A model generated the notes under the pieces. That model did not search any database, was not told the DNA's origin, and worked only from the letters and a program-made list of their open reading frames with translations. Positions 59,959 to 64,000 of a stretch of DNA of 64,000 nt are shown here, piece by piece. The stretch covers positions 372,001-436,000 of the forward strand of contig NZ_JAUSSK010000001.1 in assembly GCF_030812295.1 (NCBI RefSeq), read 5' to 3'. The DNA is from Luteibacter jiangsuensis (GTDB lineage Bacteria; Pseudomonadota; Gammaproteobacteria; Xanthomonadales; Rhodanobacteraceae). The position numbers and the translations under genes are program-made. Position 1 is the first letter of the stretch. Each line of letters starts with the position of its first letter.

Positions 59959-62796
59959 CTACCTTGAAGGCGACGGGCTAGGGACCAGCGACGTACGGTA
60001 GTTACCCTGCATCACCAGCGATACTTCGCCAAGCCCCCCGTCGTGCGCGGTGCTCCAGGCGGCGATGGCGATGGTGTTGTCGCCGTGCAGGTTCAGCAGT
60101 CCGGACGGTAACTCGAAATCGGTCTGCGGCCCGACGTCGCTGATGTAACGACCGATCTGCCAGCCGTTGATGAAGACGATGGCGCGGTAGCGGTGTGGGG
60201 CGAGGTCATGGATGCGCAACGCGATCGGCACGTCCTGTCCGGCGGGCAGGTCGAGGCGGAAGGTCGTGCGGTACCAGTCGACCCCGGGCTTGTCGGTGCC
60301 GTGCGGCAGCGTGGTGGTCTTCCATCCCCCGTCGGCGAAGCCCGGCAGTTGCCAGCCCATGCGCTCGCCATACAAGCCGCCCGCATTGAACGGACCGCGC
60401 ACGGGGTCGGGAAGATTCTCCCCGCCGACGTTGCCCTGGATCTTCCAGCGGATCTCGGTGGCGGCGCCGGCGAACGTGGCCGACAGGAGGCCGCGCGGCT
60501 CGCGGAAAGCGCCGTTGTGCTCCTCCTGCAGATGGCCGTGGTTGTCGACCAACACCGAGATGACGTTGTCGCCGTCTTTCTTCAGCCAGCTCGGGTCGAT
60601 GGCGAACTGCTGTGCGCCGCCGGGGTTGTTGCCGAGGAAATGGCCGTTGAGCCAGGCGGTGAAGATGCCATGGTTGCCCAGGTGCACACCGGTGCTGGCG
60701 GACAGGCGGATGCCAATCTCCTTGCCGGTGGCACGGAAATGCCCGCGATACCACACGTTGCCGTGGTGGAAACCGTAGGCATCGCTGTCGAGGATCGGTA
60801 GCTGGTGGTTCCAGTAAGGGTTGGGCGAACTGGTGCGGGTCGTGGCGAGCCATCCGCTGTCGTTGAAGGATGGCGCGATCTCCGGCGCACCATCGTTGAC
60901 ACGCCACTTATCGAGCCCGGGAAGCGATACGGGTACGGGGCCCTCGACGTGGGCGAGCAGGCTGGCGGAAGGTGTCGCCACCACGTGGACCGGCGCGTTA
61001 TTCCAGGAGAATCCGCGCGTGTCGGGAAAGCCGAACAGCTCCACTTCGCTCGCCTTGTCGGTATCGCCGGTCAGCGCGACCTTGTCCTCCGAGCGAACGG
61101 CGTTACGTACGAGGTAGGGACCGCGAACCAGCACCGGACCATCCGCCGTGTCCAGTTGCCAGAAACGGGTCGCGGCCGCGTTGTCGCCGATCAGCAGGAG
61201 CAGCGACGTATCGCCCTGGTCGATCGCCACCCGCGCCAGGCCATCGTGCCGGTAGTCGAGCCGCAGCGAATGCGTGGCAGCGTCCCAATGCGTGGCGACG
61301 TTGCCTTCGATGACCCGCGTCTTCGGTTTGGCTGGATAACGCAGCACGGTCTCGCCGTCTTCGCCGTGACGGCCATAGAACAGGGCGACGTCGCGCCCGC
61401 CCAGACGCAGCTGGGTCATCAACTCCGACGTGGAATAGGCAAGGCTCTGCTTTCCGAAGCGGTAGTTGGCGAGCAAGACCTTGGCATCGCGGCCGTCGAC
61501 ATGGATCGCCGTGCCGGGCTGTTGCGGAATCGTCGTTTCGCCTGCGTCGCCCAGCGCGATCTTCAGGTGCGTGGCATCGTCGGTCGTATCCTGGGCCTCG
61601 GCATGGCGGAGGAAGTAGAAGCGCGTGCCGTCGTCCGGATTGATGCGTCCGGTGACTTGCAAGCGCCGGTTGTCCGGCACCGACGTCCCGACCGCATCGG
61701 TCCGGGCCAGTGGCGCCACGGCGTGCGTCATGTAGCCGATGAGCTTCTGCTGGTCGTACTTGGGCGTGAGCTGACGGCTGGCGGTGATCGCGGCGCCATA
61801 GTCGTACGACGTATAGACGCCCGGTGACGACAACCAGCCCCAGTTGATGCCGCCGTAGGTCATGTAGAAGTTCTGCATGGTCGAGCCGGCCGCCATGATC
61901 GACTCGTAGAACACGCGCTCGAACGCCGGCCCGGTGAACGTGCGGCAAGCCTCGTAACCCGGGCCGCCCCATACGTCGAAGGCGCCGCCCTGGTATTCGG
62001 GGAAGAACAGGGGCGTGCGCGTCAGTTCCCGGCGTTCGGCGCTGAAGTCGTAGATGCCGTTCCAGCGTTCCGGACGTGTGCAGTCGAAATCCAGCGGATA
62101 GGAGTCCTGGCCGGGAATATCGGTGGCACCCAGTCCTTCCACGAAATTGCTGTTGTGATTGCCGGTGAGCGGCACGGTGATGCCGTCGGCACGCGCCTTG
62201 TCCTCGAGGTCCTGCATGTAGCGGCGGGTGTCGTCGGACTCGTCGTAGAGTTCGTTCTCGACCTGGTAGAGCAGCACGCTGCCACGGCCGTCGGTGACCT
62301 GATGCCGCGCGATGATCCGGTTGATCTGCGTCATCCATTCACGGTACGCCGCGGTGTATTCGGGCGAGTCGGAGCGGGGCTTGCCCGCTGTGGTCACCAG
62401 CCAGCCAGGAAAACCGCCCGCATCGGTTTCCGCATTGATGTACGGGCCGGGGCGCGCGATGACATAGATGCCTACATCACGCGCCATGTCGAGCAGTCGA
62501 TCCACGTCGCGGATGCCGGAGAAGTCGTAGACGCCGCGTTTGGCCGAGTGGTATCCCCAGTCGAAGTAGATCTCGACGGCATTGAAGCCCGCCGCCTTCA
62601 TCTTCTGCAGTACGTCGAGCCAGAGATCGGGGGAGGGCAGTCGCCAGTAGTGGAACGAGCCCGACCAGAGGTACGTGGGCTTCCCGTCGATAACGAGCGA
62701 GTAGCGGTCATATGTGACGGTATGTGCGGGCGCCGCCACGGCGCTCGATGCGCCCAGCACCGCCAGCACAAGGCCAGCCCAGCGAAACGAGATCAT
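59959..62796 (-). CDS. Secreted GH35 beta-galactosidase
   Basis: A 945-residue exported glycoside hydrolase family 35 enzyme. The signal peptide ends AVAAP. The catalytic barrel has LWSGSFHYWRLPSPDLWLDV, GFNAVEIYFDWGYHS, ARPGPYINAETDAGGFPGWL, the acid/base in YQVENELY (Glu182) and the nucleophile in FFPEYQGG (Glu267). C-terminal jelly-roll domains follow (GVHLGNHGIFTAWLNGHFLG). It removes terminal beta-galactose from glycans. The MFS transporter gene upstream on the same strand (91-base gap) suggests an uptake operon. A decayed relative of its 3' end lies at 36.1 kb. Confidence 0.92.
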   Translation of the reverse strand: MISFRWAGLVLAVLGASSAVAAPAHTVTYDRYSLVIDGKPTYLWSGSFHYWRLPSPDLWLDVLQKMKAAGFNAVEIYFDWGYHSAKRGVYDFSGIRDVDRLLDMARDVGIYVIARPGPYINAETDAGGFPGWLVTTAGKPRSDSPEYTAAYREWMTQINRIIARHQVTDGRGSVLLYQVENELYDESDDTRRYMQDLEDKARADGITVPLTGNHNSNFVEGLGATDIPGQDSYPLDFDCTRPERWNGIYDFSAERRELTRTPLFFPEYQGGAFDVWGGPGYEACRTFTGPAFERVFYESIMAAGSTMQNFYMTYGGINWGWLSSPGVYTSYDYGAAITASRQLTPKYDQQKLIGYMTHAVAPLARTDAVGTSVPDNRRLQVTGRINPDDGTRFYFLRHAEAQDTTDDATHLKIALGDAGETTIPQQPGTAIHVDGRDAKVLLANYRFGKQSLAYSTSELMTQLRLGGRDVALFYGRHGEDGETVLRYPAKPKTRVIEGNVATHWDAATHSLRLDYRHDGLARVAIDQGDTSLLLLIGDNAAATRFWQLDTADGPVLVRGPYLVRNAVRSEDKVALTGDTDKASEVELFGFPDTRGFSWNNAPVHVVATPSASLLAHVEGPVPVSLPGLDKWRVNDGAPEIAPSFNDSGWLATTRTSSPNPYWNHQLPILDSDAYGFHHGNVWYRGHFRATGKEIGIRLSASTGVHLGNHGIFTAWLNGHFLGNNPGGAQQFAIDPSWLKKDGDNVISVLVDNHGHLQEEHNGAFREPRGLLSATFAGAATEIRWKIQGNVGGENLPDPVRGPFNAGGLYGERMGWQLPGFADGGWKTTTLPHGTDKPGVDWYRTTFRLDLPAGQDVPIALRIHDLAPHRYRAIVFINGWQIGRYISDVGPQTDFELPSGLLNLHGDNTIAIAAWSTAHDGGLGEVSLVMQGNYRTSLVPSPSPSR

Positions 62797-62887
62797 GCCT
62801 ACCCCTCCGATCGACGACAGCGTGCCTTGCGGCGTCGCCGAAGGATGGGTGAGTTTGGGTAGTTATGCAACTTTGTGCAATTCGTGC

Positions 62888-64000
62888 CTAAGTCCGGCGT
62901 TCGGGCTCGGGGACGTACAGCGTGCACAAACCCGCGATGAGCAGGCCAGCCCCGCCCAGGCCGAGTGCCCAGATGGGCTGGTTGTGAAAGCACAGTCGTA
63001 GCAGAAGGCCGAGGATGCTGGCGGCGAGCACCTGCGGAATCACGATGAAGAAATTGAAGATGCCCATATAGACGCCCATCTTCGCTGTCGGCAGATGGTC
63101 CAAGAGCAGCGCATAAGGCAACGATAGAATCGAAGCCCAGGCAAAGCCGACGCCCATCATCGATACGAGTAGCCAGCGCGGATCGCGGATGTACAGGAAC
63201 GACAGCAGCCCCAAGCCACCAAGGCACAGGTTCATCACGTGGCTGACGCGCAGGCCCCATCGGCGCACCATCCGCGGGATGACCACGGCGGCCAGCGCGC
63301 CAAATCCATTGTACGCGGCGAACAGCACGCCAACCCAGTTGGCTCCCTCGTTGTAGGCGGATGAGCTGGTATCCGTGGTGGCGTACATCGTCTGCGTCAC
63401 GCCCGCGGTGGTGTAGATCCACATGGCGAACAGCGAAAACCAGGAGAACAACTGCACCCCGGCCAGTCGCCGCATCGACATGGGCATGCCATAGAGGTCG
63501 CCCATCACCTCGCGCAGCATGCCGTGGCTACGGGTACGGCTAAGCCAGGTGAGCAGGAGGCCGAACACGATCAGGCCCCCGGCCAGCAGGTAGACCTCCT
63601 TTTCCAGCGCGAAATGCCTGATCGCGAACAGTACGGCGGTACCGGCGAGCAGCAGTAGCAAACCCGGTCGCCCGGCGTGTGATACATCCGCCGACGGCCT
63701 TCCAGGCACGTTGTCGGTGAACGATCGCAGTTGCGCGGGCGGGTATTCGCGTGTGGTCAGCATGGTCCAGAGCACGGCACCCAGTAGTACCGCGCCACCG
63801 ACATAGAATGCGTACTTCACCGTATCGGGGATGCCCCCGTCCGCCGCCACGTTGGCGACGCCGAACCGCGCGAGCACCCAGGGCAGGATGGAGGCGATCA
63901 CGGCGCCCGCGCCGATAAAGAAGCTCTGCATCGCAAAACCCGTGGGACCTTGCCGCGTGGGCAGCTGGTCGCCGACCAGGGCGCGGAATGGCTCCATCGA
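62888..64000 (-). CDS. MFS sugar transporter (N terminus beyond window)
   Basis: The last 371 codons of a major-facilitator protein. The visible part opens SMEPFRALVGDQLPTRQGPT and FAMQSFFIGAGAVIASILPW, like the SLC45/GPH-type sugar:cation symporters. It then contains about ten hydrophobic helices, including the second-half repeat ending VPQVLAASILGLLLRLCFHN. It probably imports galactosides or disaccharides released by the GH35 enzyme encoded just downstream; this is inference from the operon. The frame remains open to the window edge, so the start is outside. Confidence 0.88.
   Translation of the reverse strand, partial: SMEPFRALVGDQLPTRQGPTGFAMQSFFIGAGAVIASILPWVLARFGVANVAADGGIPDTVKYAFYVGGAVLLGAVLWTMLTTREYPPAQLRSFTDNVPGRPSADVSHAGRPGLLLLLAGTAVLFAIRHFALEKEVYLLAGGLIVFGLLLTWLSRTRSHGMLREVMGDLYGMPMSMRRLAGVQLFSWFSLFAMWIYTTAGVTQTMYATTDTSSSAYNEGANWVGVLFAAYNGFGALAAVVIPRMVRRWGLRVSHVMNLCLGGLGLLSFLYIRDPRWLLVSMMGVGFAWASILSLPYALLLDHLPTAKMGVYMGIFNFFIVIPQVLAASILGLLLRLCFHNQPIWALGLGGAGLLIAGLCTLYVPEPERRT

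Overview
The window looks like a chromosomal segment of a high-GC gammaproteobacterium of the Xanthomonadales/Lysobacterales, most likely in the Rhodanobacteraceae (Luteibacter/Dyella type). This is inferred from GC-rich coding, many TonB-dependent receptors, a Xanthomonas-type Fur box and secreted glycan-active enzymes. No rRNA, tRNA, CRISPR array, integrase or insertion sequence was recognised.

Region 1 (1-8.7 kb): the end of a diguanylate cyclase; two TonB-dependent siderophore receptors on the minus strand, one with a Fur box; YaeQ; a secreted epoxide hydrolase-like enzyme; an ECF sigma factor with a translationally coupled membrane protein, divergent from a small membrane protein and a class C beta-lactamase-fold serine hydrolase. 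Region 2 (10-21.8 kb): mixed metabolic and stress genes, namely a DUF924 protein, a DyP peroxidase with a small cytochrome-like partner, DUF488, a decayed M13 peptidase, a DUF3300 lipoprotein, LysR and a divergent NAD-dependent epimerase, an alpha/beta hydrolase, a persulfide dioxygenase-like MBL protein, a FrnE-like DsbA protein, a TonB-C-like lipoprotein and an FAD monooxygenase. Region 3 (21.9-35 kb): a TonB receptor divergent from a SnoaL-like/XRE-cupin pair, a bacterial PNGase A homologue, dodecin, an MgtA-type Mg2+ ATPase, a sialidase-fold protein and another large TonB receptor preceded by a promoter and a 27-bp dyad.

Region 4 (35-36.5 kb) is a gene graveyard: an AT-richer secreted protein of unknown function, a glyoxalase-fold remnant within a large inverted repeat, and the tail of a beta-galactosidase-like gene related to the intact one at 60 kb.

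Region 5 (36.5-59.9 kb) is the main system: a complete extracellular contractile injection system (eCIS, related to PVC/Afp/MAC particles). After an orphan NarL-type response regulator and a 19-bp perfect dyad come a DUF4255 tube-terminator (Pvc16-like), an unknown protein, sheath, two tube proteins, a DUF5908 protein, a LysM hub protein, a VgrG-like spike, PAAR tip, gp25 baseplate protein, two very large baseplate proteins with a fibre-like protein between them, a tape-measure protein, an AAA+ ATPase, a membrane-anchored protein with a possible GH18-like barrel, a 65-residue basic protein, and a 776-residue cargo protein. The cargo has a DUF4157 eCIS-association domain, a predicted GH-motif nuclease domain and about six 50-residue C-terminal repeats. 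Most junctions are 4-bp stop/start overlaps, so the locus is very probably one transcription unit that builds and loads a contractile nanomachine.

Region 6 (60-64 kb): a secreted GH35 beta-galactosidase and a truncated MFS sugar transporter, probably an operon. The glycan enzymes (PNGase A, sialidase fold, GH35) and the eCIS together suggest contact with eukaryotic hosts or their glycoproteins. That is an inference from gene content.
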